Of a stretch of DNA of 64,000 bases, positions 15,867 to 24,592 are shown one piece after another. Position numbers and translations under genes: made by a program. Location of the stretch: the NCBI RefSeq assembly GCF_009725235.1, contig NZ_WJFC01000039.1, forward strand, positions 1 to 64,000, read 5' to 3'. Source of the DNA: Scytonema sp. UIC 10036 (GTDB lineage: Bacteria; Cyanobacteriota; Cyanobacteriia; Cyanobacteriales; Nostocaceae). The first letter of the stretch is position 1; every line of letters starts with the position of its first letter. Under the pieces are notes generated by a model. It worked only from the letters and a program-made list of their open reading frames with translations, did not search any database and was not told the origin of the DNA.

Positions 15867-15917
15867 ACCGACGTTCTCTCGTTCCCAGGCGGAGCCTGGG
15901 AACGAGAGAACGTCGGT
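15867..15917. repeat. perfect 24-bp palindrome with 3-nt loop
   Basis: Left arm 15867-15890 (ACCGACGTTCTCTCGTTCCC then AGGC), loop GGA at 15891-15893, and right arm 15894-15917 are exactly complementary. The core GTTCCCAGGC is shared with the repeats at 2971 and 22463; here the symmetry extends well past the core. Confidence 0.95.
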
Positions 15918-16168
15918 GGACAATGCCCAATGCCCATTTTTTGCTAAGAAATGTGACAATGTCAGGTACAATAGGTCTGCACTGGCTTTTATTGAAGCTG
16001 GGATACACTCAGGCTTATAAGCTTGTTGTGCGAACCCTATAGCTGTTGAAAAATACCACCAATCTCAAGGTAAGCTCAAAGTACGTAGAGGTTGCACATT
16101 CTGGATTTACCTGATTCCCAACTTCTATATGGGTGTAAATAAATACTGTTGCTTAAACTAAGTTACCT

Positions 16169-17617
16169 ATGCCAGCGAATTCCTGGCCCGAAAACGATCC
16201 CTATAACGAACTCGATCCGCTTAACTCCTCTGATGATTTGAGCGGAGATTTGAGCTATTCAAACTTCTCCTTACTTACTGACCTATCAGTATCAGAAGAG
16301 TCGGCAGAAGAGACATCGCCTTCTATGTCTCTTCCATCAAGGTTTCGAGGTCGCAGACGCAAAGCTGCTCTGGTTTTGACGATAGTCTGGAGTGGTACGA
16401 TCGCCCTGCATTTAGTTTCTTGGGGTACTTTGTTTGTCTTGGGATTGACGACCATCCTAAGCATTCATACCCTAGTAGCAGTATTTGCTAGACCCAAAAA
16501 ACGTTTGGAAGAAATGCAAGGGGATTGGCCTGTAGTATCTGTTTTAGTAGCAGCTAAAAATGAAGAAGCGGTCATAGACCGATTAGTCAAAAACCTGTGT
16601 AGTTTAGAATACCCAGAAGAACGTTACGAAGTTTGGATTATTGACGATAACAGTACTGACAAAACACCTGACGTACTGGCAGCTTTAGCTCAAGAGTACG
16701 ACCAACTTAAGGTTCTGCGGCGAGAACCAGATGCAGGTGGAGGTAAATCAGGAGCATTAAATCAGGTTTTACCTCTGACTAAGGGAGAAATTGTGGCGGT
16801 GTTTGATGCGGATGCCCAAGTGTCGTCAGACTTACTGGTGCGCGTCATACCTTTATTTGAAAAAGAAAATTTAGGTGCCGTACAGGTCAGAAAAGTTATT
16901 GCCAATGCCACAGAGAATTTCTGGACAAAAGGTCAAGCAGCAGAAATGGCACTTGATGCTCACATGCAACAGCAAAGAATTGCTACAGGTGGTATTGGCG
17001 AACTGCGCGGAAACGGTCAATTTGTAAGGCGAGAAGCCCTACTGCGTTGTGGTGGTTGGAATGAGGAAACAATCACCGATGATTTAGATTTGACGTTTCG
17101 CTTGCATCTTGATGACTGGGATATTGAATGTGTTTTTAACCCAACGGTAGAAGAAGAAGGTGTCACAAATGCGGTCGCACTTTGGCATCAGCGCAATCGG
17201 TGGGCAGAAGGTGGATACCAACGGTATTTGGATTACTGGGATCTCATTCTCAGAAACCGTATGGGAACACGTAAAACCTGGGATTTACTGATGTATATGA
17301 TACTACAGTACATATTACCTACAGCAGCAGTACCAGATATATTGATGGCAATAGTACGTCATCGACCACCAATTTTAAGTCCTGTAACTGGCTTAACAGT
17401 AACGATGTCAATAACAGGGATGTTCGTGGGTTTAAGGCGCATACGTAAAGACAAGGAATTTAAAATTTCTACAACTCTTCTACTAATGCTTGAGACCCTA
17501 CGCGGCACACTGTATATGTTCCATTGGATAGTGGTCATGAGTAGTGCCACTGCCCGCATGTCAGTACGGCCAAAGCGTTTGAAATGGGTGAAAACGGTAC
17601 ATCAAGGGAAGAGTTAG
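16169..17617 (+). CDS. mgdA: glycosyltransferase 2, probable monoglucosyldiacylglycerol synthase
   Basis: 482 aa. After an acidic N-terminal tail (1-60) come two membrane helices (~65-105) and a GT2 catalytic domain with the DDNS motif (EVWIIDDNSTDKTP), the metal-binding FDADAQ, the acidic ITDDLDLTFRL and the QRNRW (QxxRW) motif. C-terminal membrane helices follow. Length and architecture match cyanobacterial Sll1377-type enzymes, which glucosylate diacylglycerol as the first step towards galactolipids of thylakoid membranes. A cellulose synthase-like role is the alternative. Confidence 0.78.
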   Translation: MPANSWPENDPYNELDPLNSSDDLSGDLSYSNFSLLTDLSVSEESAEETSPSMSLPSRFRGRRRKAALVLTIVWSGTIALHLVSWGTLFVLGLTTILSIHTLVAVFARPKKRLEEMQGDWPVVSVLVAAKNEEAVIDRLVKNLCSLEYPEERYEVWIIDDNSTDKTPDVLAALAQEYDQLKVLRREPDAGGGKSGALNQVLPLTKGEIVAVFDADAQVSSDLLVRVIPLFEKENLGAVQVRKVIANATENFWTKGQAAEMALDAHMQQQRIATGGIGELRGNGQFVRREALLRCGGWNEETITDDLDLTFRLHLDDWDIECVFNPTVEEEGVTNAVALWHQRNRWAEGGYQRYLDYWDLILRNRMGTRKTWDLLMYMILQYILPTAAVPDILMAIVRHRPPILSPVTGLTVTMSITGMFVGLRRIRKDKEFKISTTLLLMLETLRGTLYMFHWIVVMSSATARMSVRPKRLKWVKTVHQGKS

Positions 17618-17733
17618 TGGTTAGTTGTTGGTTGTTAGTAGTTAGTAGTTAGTTGCAACCACCAACCACTAACCACCAACCACCAACCACTAACCACTAA
17701 CCACTAACCACCAACCACCAACCACTCACTAAA
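17612..17733. repeat. head-to-head GTTAGTTG / CAACCACTAACC array
   Basis: GTTAGTGGTTAGTTGTTGG units are followed by a long CAACCACTAACCACCAACC run ending at the Nif3 gene. The two halves are complementary and could form an extended hairpin between these co-directional genes. Confidence 0.75.
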
Positions 17734-17735
17734 AA

Positions 17736-18536
17736 ATGAAAATAACAGACTTAATAGATTGGTTTGAAGAATGGGCAAATCCAGCTTGGCAAGAAAGTTG
17801 GGATAATTGTGGTTGGCAAGTTGAGCCTGGGGTGTTGCAGGAAAGCGCACGCGTTCTTGTGTGTTTAACGCCTACTTTAGCAGTCATGCAAGAAGCACTA
17901 GCGTTACGCAATGCGGGTATCCCTGTGAATCTGATTTTTTCTCACCATCCCTTGATTTTTAATCCACCTAAGTCCCTACGCACTGGCGATGCTGTCAGTG
18001 AAATGATACGGTTAGCATTTACTCATAATATCGGTATCTATAGCGCTCACACCAACTTCGACCAGGTTGAGGATGGGACGGCTGATGTTTTGGCTCAAAT
18101 TTTAGACCTTCAGCAAGTCTCTCCTGTAGTTCCCACCCAATCCAGTTTGGGATATGGACGCGCAGGCAATCTTAACCCATCCCTCACTTTAAAGAATTTA
18201 TTGACAACAATCCAATCTAAACTCACACCACCTCATCTATTAATCTCACCCACAGAAGATCTAGAGCAGGAGATTTCAAGAGTCGCTGTTTTAGGTGGTT
18301 CGGGTGCTAGTTTTATTTCAGCAGTTCTTAAAACAGGTGCTCAAGCTTACTTAACTTCTGATTGTAAGTTTCATCAATTCCAAGAAAGTCGCGATCGCAA
18401 TCTCATTTTAATTGATGCTGGACATTACGCAACAGAACGCCCCGCGTGCGATCGCTTAGTCCAAAAGTTACAATTCTTAAACTTAGACTGGGTGCAGTTA
18501 AGCCATAAAGATGAGGATTTCCGATTATTTCTGTGA
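17736..18536 (+). CDS. Nif3-like dinuclear metal centre hexameric protein
   Basis: 266 aa. The conserved metal-site motifs of the Nif3/GTP cyclohydrolase I type 2 family are present: SHHPLIFNPPKSLR with tandem His, YSAHTNFDQVEDG, and the C-terminal DAGHYATERP. The start sequence with DWFEEWANPAWQESWDNCGW is typical. It forms toroidal hexamers with two metals per subunit; biological function is unclear despite broad conservation. The ATG lies directly after the repeat array. Confidence 0.93.
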   Translation: MKITDLIDWFEEWANPAWQESWDNCGWQVEPGVLQESARVLVCLTPTLAVMQEALALRNAGIPVNLIFSHHPLIFNPPKSLRTGDAVSEMIRLAFTHNIGIYSAHTNFDQVEDGTADVLAQILDLQQVSPVVPTQSSLGYGRAGNLNPSLTLKNLLTTIQSKLTPPHLLISPTEDLEQEISRVAVLGGSGASFISAVLKTGAQAYLTSDCKFHQFQESRDRNLILIDAGHYATERPACDRLVQKLQFLNLDWVQLSHKDEDFRLFL

Positions 18537-19032
18537 TACATACCATATACCAATTTAATATGAAGTTGCACATTATTTTTACCCCTCCTAACCTCCCCTT
18601 ATAAAGGGGAGGAAAATAAATTTCCTGTTTCCCCCCTGCGCCAGAGCAGCCTCAACCTAACGTTTTAAGGTGGATGTGGTAGTAGGTTGGGTAAACCCGT
18701 GTGGAAACCCGATATTTACAGACATTTGTTGTGGCACTCTAGTGACATAAAAACAGCTTTTAACAGTAAAAGCTCATATGGAGTAGTATAAATAAATAAT
18801 TAAAAAAACAGAAATATTACGGTGTACAAGGGTAGGGTTGGTATTGTTTGTTTATAGCAATCGCAATAAAATGTGGTATTATGAGTATAAAGAAAATATG
18901 AAGTTAGTGTGACTAAAGTCACAAAAAAAACTTATAAAAAATCACCAAGATATGTAGATCTGCATCAAACCGAAGGAAATTGAAAAAAGCCACACTGGAG
19001 GCAAGAACTCACCAACATCTACTCCAAATCAC
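18537..19032. other. intergenic region with repeat fragments
   Basis: Contains CCCCTCCTAACCTCCCCTTA with complementary AAAGGGGAGG (about 18573-18612) and a partial GTAGGTTGGGTAAACCC element near 18682, followed by about 300 bp of AT-rich DNA that must supply the promoter of the small gene at 19033. No further gene was recognised. Confidence 0.5.
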
Positions 19033-19254
19033 ATGATCCGCACACTCGTTGAATCTGCTTTCCAGACCGGATGCCTCAGCGTTGAATCTGAAGGTCTTCT
19101 TTACCAGGTGCTAACAACAAGAAGTTATCAATCAAAAGATTTGATAGCCCTATCAGCCTTGTATGACGCAATTCGCGTTGGTCGGATTAAACGAGAATCA
19201 TCTTCAAACAAAGCTATGCCGTTAGAGTTTCTCTTGTATAATGCAATCGGCTAA
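19033..19254 (+). CDS. small conserved hypothetical protein (73 aa)
   Basis: MIRTLVESAFQTGCLSVESE followed by GLLYQVLTTRSYQSKDLIAL: a compact, helix-rich soluble protein with a well-behaved hydrophobic pattern. The sequence style (TGCLSVESEGLL, DLIALSALYDAI, GRIKRES) is that of a small conserved cyanobacterial family without a known function. It has a long AT-rich leader. Confidence 0.65.
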   Translation: MIRTLVESAFQTGCLSVESEGLLYQVLTTRSYQSKDLIALSALYDAIRVGRIKRESSSNKAMPLEFLLYNAIG

Positions 19255-19440
19255 CATTGCCTGAAAGATGAGTTGGTGCAGAATTGTTGAGAATAGGAAA
19301 CATAATTAGATTGGGAAGCAAGTAAAAAAAAAGAACTCTTCAAGGTGTTGTTTCTAAAAAGGCGTGAAGGTCACGAGAGAATAAGCTAAGATCAAGTGTA
19401 TAGGGGTAAAAGTAAAGCAAAGTCCCTAGAGTTACTAAGG

Positions 19441-19584
19441 ATGCCAATGACTACAAGTAGGCAACTAAAGCAACCGCAATTACCTTTTGTTGTGGAGTAT
19501 ATTTTATTACATAATGGTAAACAGGGCTCGCCGGAGTCTTTTAACCTGTTCGAGGTATATCCGGAATTATGCGACTTCACTTGA
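19441..19584 (+). CDS. possible small protein (47 aa)
   Basis: From the ATG at 19441 (or the second ATG at 19447) the frame encodes MTTSRQLKQPQLPFVVEYIL followed by an acidic C terminus ending ELCDFT. No family was recognised and the ribosome-binding site is weak (AAGG). Listed because composition is protein-like and the gap would otherwise be empty, but it may be spurious. Confidence 0.3.
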   Translation: MPMTTSRQLKQPQLPFVVEYILLHNGKQGSPESFNLFEVYPELCDFT

Positions 19585-19817
19585 AGTAAGCATTCTTTGA
19601 ATCACCCCGACCAGGATTGAGTTTAGCTGGTACAGTCACAGCAAACTTTATGACCCAGAAAGCCCACATAGCTAAAAAACTACAAATCATTCTTTGGCTG
19701 GGGTCAGGACAGGCACCTCAATTGGGAACGTTGTACGAACCTAAACAAGGTGTCACATACTCGGGAAAACCCAAATGTTGACAGATTTAACTAGATTTAA
19801 AAAGGCAGAAGCAATAG

Positions 19818-20129
19818 ATGCTACACCGCAAGATTTATCAGCTTTGTTGCGATGGGCGGGAGGTATGCGTGTTCTTGCGGGACCAGCAACGCTGGATTGA
19901 ACGCGCCCGTATCATCGATATTGAGGGAGATTTAGTCACTCTTCGTTACGAAACAGAAGAAGAAGACGAGATCTGCTCTTGGGAAGAAATGGTTCGCCTT
20001 GAAAGCATTGGTGCTGTAACTCAAAAACTAGCATCAGTTCCCCGTGGCAATGTCGAACCTCTTCTAACAGAAGATTGTCCAGAAGCAGAACGCATCCGCA
20101 ATCGCTTTACTGATTCAAATCCAGAATAG
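19818..20129 (+). CDS. conserved hypothetical protein, DUF6679-like (103 aa)
   Basis: 103 aa. Begins MLHRKIYQLCCDGREVCVFL and continues DQQRWIERARIIDIEGDLVT, which looks like a small beta-barrel (SH3/Sm-like) fold that is highly conserved in cyanobacteria. An acidic stretch (EEEDEICSWEEM) follows, then a less structured tail. I think this is the DUF6679 family, but that is from memory. Function unknown. Confidence 0.7.
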   Translation: MLHRKIYQLCCDGREVCVFLRDQQRWIERARIIDIEGDLVTLRYETEEEDEICSWEEMVRLESIGAVTQKLASVPRGNVEPLLTEDCPEAERIRNRFTDSNPE

Positions 20130-20203
20130 CTAATGGCTAATAGCTAATGGCTAATGGTTAATGGGTTCTTAACAATTAGCAATTAGCAATTAGCAATTAG
20201 CAA
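20130..20203. repeat. GGCTAATG / CAATTAGC octamer array
   Basis: GCTAATGGCTAATAGCTAAT units face AATTAGCAATTAGCAATTAG units between the convergent 103-aa gene and the beta-CASP gene. The same octamer family recurs at 40172-40268 and 59512-59577. Confidence 0.75.
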
Positions 20204-21868
20204 TTAACTATCATTATTTCTTTCAAAGGCAGGGCAGTAACCTTCAAGAGTTACCTTGAAGTTGTATAACGGGGACGAGGGGTTCCAACACCTCTGTCCC
20301 CTTTGATGTCGGCACGTACCGCAGCAGTTTACATCAGACCATGCAGGACGATCGCTGTTTTGATTGAGAAGTTCTCTTTGTGTTAGCCCTCGCAACACAA
20401 GTTCTTCTCCTTGCCAACGGGCTTCGATTAAACCCGTATCGGCAAATTGTCGCCAACGGGGATCGGCGGCGATCGCATCGGGAAGGGTTATGGTAACTAC
20501 AGATGCTAATTCGGATAGTTCGCCTTCATAATTGGTTTCTGGCGGTGCTGGCTGTAAAAAAGTTTCGCCAATCGGTAGTTCTACTAAAATCCTGGCGTTC
20601 GGCGAATGGAGATGGTATCGATTTTGCAACTCTTCTAAACTGGTCAAATCGGCTAGGTATGCTGAGGAACCGTGGATAAAAATAACGTGCTGGGGTCGCA
20701 AATTGTGAATGAGTTGGGTAGTTCCCGGACCGTCACTGTGTTGGGCAAGGAGGTAAGTTTCTATATTGGTGATTTCGGCGAATCTGTTATCGATTTTTAT
20801 ATTTGTTTTTTCAGGAAATAAAGTTAACCAAGGACCAGTTCCAGGAAGGCAGTATTCATTTAAATCGGCATCAGCGTCAGTCAGGATAATACAGGGCGAG
20901 TGACTGATATGAGAACGCTGTTCTAAGTGCAAGCGCCGCACGCGAGGACGTATTCGTTCATCCCAAAAGAGGGGTTGATGGCGAGCAAAGTTTTGGACTG
21001 AGGTGGGAAAATGGGGTAGAAGTTCCAGGTAAGCATCACATCCAAGCGCAACAGTTCCATCAACCCAAATATCTAAATCCCGTCCTGTAAAATGGTGATG
21101 GCTCCGTAAAAGCATGAGTAATTCTTGACCTAAGCCCAAAGTAGATGTAGGTAAAATCACGGAATGACGATCTGCGATCGCTCGATTGATTCTTTCCGCT
21201 AGCTGGTTCTCTTGACTGCGGCGGTGAGGATGGCGGGAGGTACCGTAACTTCCCTCAACAATCAGAACATCCAATTCTAAGCCCCGCAATTCCTCCAAAC
21301 GCAAACCTTCCACCAATCGGGAGTTAGATAGGAAAAAATCTCCCGTGTACAGTAGTTTGTAGGAGCGCTCTGCACTCGTGTACGTAAGCAAAATTGCTAC
21401 AGCCCCAGGAAGATGACCGGCGGGAAACAATTCTGCGACCAAACCATCTTTAAATTCCACTGGTGAGCGTAGGGGTAATGCCTGACAAAAAGATGGGGTA
21501 TCCTCAAAATCTTGATCTAGCCAACTTAGGGGTAGTAATTTACTGGTGACTTCGCTAGCGTATATCGGTAAAAGTGGAAATGCTTTATGAAGTGCCAACA
21601 ACCCTCTAGTATGATCTGGATGGGCGTGACTGACGAGAACTAAATCTGCTGGTAGAGGCGTACTACCCCGACGTGCTGACTTTTTCAACGATTTTGCTAG
21701 GGGAGAGATATCCGTCAAGCCACAATCTAGCAGAATGCGGTGGGGTCCCATTCGCACCAACAAGCAAACCCCTTCATTATCATGATGGACGCCATAAGAT
21801 AAACATTCTAACTCACTAGCAGTACCCTTTGTATCAACCCCAGAGGATAGTGATAGGCGATCGCTCAT
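20204..21868 (-). CDS. metallo-beta-lactamase/beta-CASP family hydrolase
   Basis: 554 aa. The MBL motif HxHxDH is clear (VLVSHAHPDHTRG), with the upstream Asp in LLDCGLTD and further metal ligands in FPAGHLPGAV and LLYTGDFFLS. The insert and late His (VIFIHGSSAYL) fit a beta-CASP nuclease of the CPSF-73/RNase J superfamily. The C terminus carries six clustered Cys (CCGTCRHQRGQRCW, then GYCPAF), an added zinc-binding tail. Likely an RNA-processing nuclease (inference). ATGA overlap at its 5' end with a doubtful small frame. Confidence 0.85.
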   Translation of the reverse strand: MSDRLSLSSGVDTKGTASELECLSYGVHHDNEGVCLLVRMGPHRILLDCGLTDISPLAKSLKKSARRGSTPLPADLVLVSHAHPDHTRGLLALHKAFPLLPIYASEVTSKLLPLSWLDQDFEDTPSFCQALPLRSPVEFKDGLVAELFPAGHLPGAVAILLTYTSAERSYKLLYTGDFFLSNSRLVEGLRLEELRGLELDVLIVEGSYGTSRHPHRRSQENQLAERINRAIADRHSVILPTSTLGLGQELLMLLRSHHHFTGRDLDIWVDGTVALGCDAYLELLPHFPTSVQNFARHQPLFWDERIRPRVRRLHLEQRSHISHSPCIILTDADADLNEYCLPGTGPWLTLFPEKTNIKIDNRFAEITNIETYLLAQHSDGPGTTQLIHNLRPQHVIFIHGSSAYLADLTSLEELQNRYHLHSPNARILVELPIGETFLQPAPPETNYEGELSELASVVTITLPDAIAADPRWRQFADTGLIEARWQGEELVLRGLTQRELLNQNSDRPAWSDVNCCGTCRHQRGQRCWNPSSPLYNFKVTLEGYCPAFERNNDS

Positions 21869-22134
21869 TTTTGCCTCCCCTCTAATTTCATGTTTTTAGC
21901 CAATCGCCAAAAGCCAACTTTGTAGGGGAAGACACTTGCATACTTTAATAACCAGAGTTTGGTAGAGTATTCGTCCGAGACAGAAACTGTGGAAGGTAAA
22001 CCCATCCACAGAGAGTCCCTTGCAAGCTCAGTTAGACATCCCCATTCCATTGAAATCATGGCTTTTACTCGCCTATAGAGTCTATACCAAACTTGCCCTG
22101 GGTTCAAAAAAAGTCGGTAATGAAACTTAATCAA
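21865..22134 (-). CDS. doubtful ORF upstream of beta-CASP gene (89 aa)
   Basis: The frame overlaps the beta-CASP start by 4 bases (ATGA), which would suit translational coupling, but its amino-acid composition (Trp- and Tyr-rich, no conserved blocks) does not resemble a known family. It may be leader DNA that happens to be open. Kept at low confidence. Confidence 0.25.
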   Translation of the reverse strand: MIKFHYRLFLNPGQVWYRLYRRVKAMISMEWGCLTELARDSLWMGLPSTVSVSDEYSTKLWLLKYASVFPYKVGFWRLAKNMKLEGRQK

Positions 22135-22209
22135 ATTTTAAGCTTATGACGGTGGGCGATAAGCTGCGCTTAACGGCTTAAGCCGTATCGCATCAAGACG
22201 ATTCAAGGA

Positions 22210-22332
22210 TTAATGAGCAGAACCATTGCCATGATAGTTATCTGAGTCATAGAATCCGTTCTTCGTGCCAAAAATCAAGCACGAAATTGTGAAAACGACT
22301 GTTAAAGCAACTAAAATCAGCTTGACATCCAT
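22210..22332 (-). CDS. ndhP: NdhP-like small membrane subunit of NDH-1 (40 aa)
   Basis: A 40-residue protein: one N-terminal membrane helix (VKLILVALTVVFTISCLIF) followed by the hydrophilic tail GTKNGFYDSDNYHGNGSAH. Such a single-helix peptide with a GTKNGFYD-type tail matches my memory of the small NDH-1 subunit NdhP of the photosynthetic complex I (cyclic electron flow and respiration). The ATG at 22332 is preceded by GGTTAACAAAC. Easily missed because of its size. NdhP naming is from memory; that it is a real gene is more certain. Confidence 0.65.
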   Translation of the reverse strand: MDVKLILVALTVVFTISCLIFGTKNGFYDSDNYHGNGSAH

Positions 22333-22462
22333 ATGTTTGTTAACCTCTACTCTAAAGACTTTCTGATTTTAATAGTAGCGATTCCCGCTTTTAGAGAAAT
22401 CCCCTGAAAGTCTTTACTATGTTAGGGAAAATTCAGCAATAAGTAAATCTACTCCCCAGCTT

Positions 22463-22510
22463 GTTCCCAGGCTCTGTCTGGGAATGCCTGACACGAGGTT
22501 CCGCCTCCCG
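22463..22510. repeat. GTTCCCAGGC palindrome, degenerate copy
   Basis: TTCCCAGGC-TCT-GTCTGGGAA (22464-22484), one mismatch in the stem, followed by CGAGGTTCCGCCTCCCG. Same family as 2971-2992 and 15867-15917. Confidence 0.7.
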
Positions 22511-22630
22511 TACACAATATACCATGCAAAGCCATCGCACTCATTTGGAAGCCAGACCCCTTGCATCTGACAACTGGGTTAAATTTGGTAATACATCAGG
22601 TTACAGTTGATATTACTAATGTAGTTGAAA

Positions 22631-22852
22631 TTACTCACAATACAAATTTTCATAAGCAAGATAATCTTGAATGCTTTGCATCATACTATCTACTTTTTTT
22701 TCTCCGTACCAATAGATTAGTAAAGATAGTCCAAATGCAACAGTGATAATAAGTGCTGTCTTACTCGTTTGACTTTCGGCTTTTTCTAGAACTGCTGCTA
22801 AAACAAGTAAGACAAAAGATAAAAAGAATATCAAGCTAAAGATTGTAGCCAT
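22631..22852 (-). CDS. small two-helix membrane protein (73 aa)
   Basis: Two hydrophobic helices (ATIFSLIFFLSFVLLVLAAV at residues 2-21, and ALIITVAFGLSLLIYWYG at ~33-50) are separated by a short polar loop; the tail is polar and acidic. ATG at 22852 with a plausible AGGGTGAGC upstream. No family recognised; function unknown. Confidence 0.55.
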   Translation of the reverse strand: MATIFSLIFFLSFVLLVLAAVLEKAESQTSKTALIITVAFGLSLLIYWYGEKKVDSMMQSIQDYLAYENLYCE

Positions 22853-22930
22853 ATGCTCACCCTGTAAGCTTCAAAACTATGGGAAAATTATTCTAAGGTA
22901 AGCTACTAAAGCTATTTTTAGGTAAATAGA

Positions 22931-23485
22931 CTAATTCCACAGACATAATTGTGATGGAGGTGTCATGCGAGGAGCGCTGTAGCGATAGAAACCACTCACA
23001 TTTAATGAGGCTTTGGGGAACAAAACCCAATGAATAGTACCGTCTATACCTTCTTCAGTACGAATAATGTTTCCTTTGCCAAGTGTTAAGCGCTCCTCGG
23101 AGTCCCATTCAATTTTGGACTTTGATATGTTGGAAGCGGGATTAACAGCCCATAATATTTCTAAAGCTTCGCCTTGAATTAAGCTGTCGTTAACTTCACC
23201 CCTAATGCAAACAAAACGATCTGAGTGGGGATAACCATAGTATCCACTAACGCGATCGCCAGCTTTACTAAAGTTAAAACACACTCCTGCTCCATCTTGC
23301 CAATCTCTAGGAGCGGGTTGGCTGCAAAACTGGTATTTGCCGTTTGCTAGAGTGGCAATTCTGGTTTTATCTGGAGCATTTTTGTGGATTGATAAAATTG
23401 CTGATGGGGCTGTAACATCTATCAACGTAGCTATGAACAGGGCTGCAATCACCACACTCAACCTCAAAAGATTCTGTTTTCGCAC
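22931..23485 (-). CDS. secreted or membrane-anchored hypothetical protein (184 aa)
   Basis: The start is taken at GTG 23485 (VRKQNLLRLSVVIAALFIAT), giving a positively charged N terminus and a hydrophobic signal/anchor segment. The same frame is open to 23812, but that part overlaps the divergent ATP adenylyltransferase-like gene and is not protein-like. The mature part contains paired Cys (FCSQPAPRDWQDGAGVCFNF) and beta-rich blocks (GDRVSGYYGYPHSDRFVCIR, SGFYRYSAP). No family assigned; probably periplasmic. Confidence 0.6.
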   Translation of the reverse strand: MRKQNLLRLSVVIAALFIATLIDVTAPSAILSIHKNAPDKTRIATLANGKYQFCSQPAPRDWQDGAGVCFNFSKAGDRVSGYYGYPHSDRFVCIRGEVNDSLIQGEALEILWAVNPASNISKSKIEWDSEERLTLGKGNIIRTEEGIDGTIHWVLFPKASLNVSGFYRYSAPRMTPPSQLCLWN

Positions 23486-23591
23486 CCTCTGATTTTTCGT
23501 ATTTTTATTCTCCCTCAAAACTGGGAGTGCAAGATATTCGGTACAGTAAAGGTAATGTTTTTTAGAATTTTTCTTATACGAATAGTTAACT

Positions 23592-24530
23592 ATGTCAGGA
23601 GAAAAATCCGCGTCACAGGGGAGAACAACACGACTGCAACCCGGTATGTTATGGAAACGTGTCAAAGAACAGACTGAGGACGCTCTTGCAAAGCAATCGT
23701 TGCTATCAATTCCTACAGAGTTTGAATTTGTTGAACAGGATGGCGTTCGCTTCCTAGTTCGGGTCTTATCTAATCTAGCTCGTAAGGATGCAGCTAAAAA
23801 AGAGCAACTCAAACAAATAACTCGTCCTGGGAAAGAATTTAATCCTTTTCTTCCTTATGAAGAGGATTTGTTTGTAGCCAATCTTTCAGAAACTCATGTA
23901 TGTATTTTGAACAAATATAATGTAGTTGATTATCACTTACTGATTATTACTCGTGCTTTTGAAGAACAAGAAAGTTTACTGACACTGGAAGATTTTGCTG
24001 CCGTGCAGGCTTGCTTGGATGAAATTGATGGTTTGGTATTTTACAACGGTGGTAAAGTTGCTGGCGCGAGTCAGAGACACAAGCACTTGCAATTAGTTCC
24101 ACTTCCATTTATCCCAAGTGGTTCTCAGATACCAATAGAACCTCTATTAGCATCTGCTCAGTTTCATAGCTCCATAGCGACCATACCGCAACTGCCTTTT
24201 ATAAATGCATATGCACGGTTAGATGTCAAGGATATACAGTCACCATTAGCAACTGCCGCAGTAACCTTCGAGTGCTACCGTACCCTTCTCAAAAATCTAG
24301 GTATAGAAAACGCTCCAGGAAGCCAAAACAAGCAATCTGCTCCTTACAATCTGCTAGCTACGCGACAATGGATGTTAATTGTGCCGCGATCGCAAGAGAG
24401 TTTTGAGTCTATCTCCGTCAACTCTTTAGGATTTGCCGGTTCTTTGTTTGTGAAAAACGAGCAACAGATGCAACTTCTCAAAGACATTGGACCAATGACT
24501 CTTCTGAAGAATGTTGCTCTAAACCAGTAA
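23592..24530 (+). CDS. ATP adenylyltransferase / Ap4A phosphorylase-like protein
   Basis: 312 aa. A HIT-superfamily protein of the APA1/APA2 type: the conserved FNPFLPYEEDLFVANL block, NKYNVVDYHLLIITRAF and the catalytic-region motif GASQRHKHLQLVPLP (the HxHxQ-like nucleotide-transfer site). The C-terminal domain contains YNLLATRQWMLIVPR. Expected to phosphorolyse diadenosine tetraphosphate to ATP and ADP. Cyanobacterial homologues are common. Divergent from the secreted-protein gene; the ~100-bp gap should hold both promoters. Confidence 0.9.
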   Translation: MSGEKSASQGRTTRLQPGMLWKRVKEQTEDALAKQSLLSIPTEFEFVEQDGVRFLVRVLSNLARKDAAKKEQLKQITRPGKEFNPFLPYEEDLFVANLSETHVCILNKYNVVDYHLLIITRAFEEQESLLTLEDFAAVQACLDEIDGLVFYNGGKVAGASQRHKHLQLVPLPFIPSGSQIPIEPLLASAQFHSSIATIPQLPFINAYARLDVKDIQSPLATAAVTFECYRTLLKNLGIENAPGSQNKQSAPYNLLATRQWMLIVPRSQESFESISVNSLGFAGSLFVKNEQQMQLLKDIGPMTLLKNVALNQ

Positions 24531-24592
24531 CAACTAACAACTAACCACTAACCACTAACCACTAACAACTAACAACTAACAACTAACCACTA
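24531..24592. repeat. ACTAACAACTAACCACTAAC tract
   Basis: Tandem AACTAACC/ACTAACA units lie between the convergent ATP adenylyltransferase-like gene and recN, running slightly into the recN 3' end. Confidence 0.7.

Noticed and set aside
23486..23812. N-terminal extension of the 184-aa secreted protein
   Set aside because: It overlaps the divergent ATP adenylyltransferase-like gene antisense and lacks a signal-peptide-compatible start.
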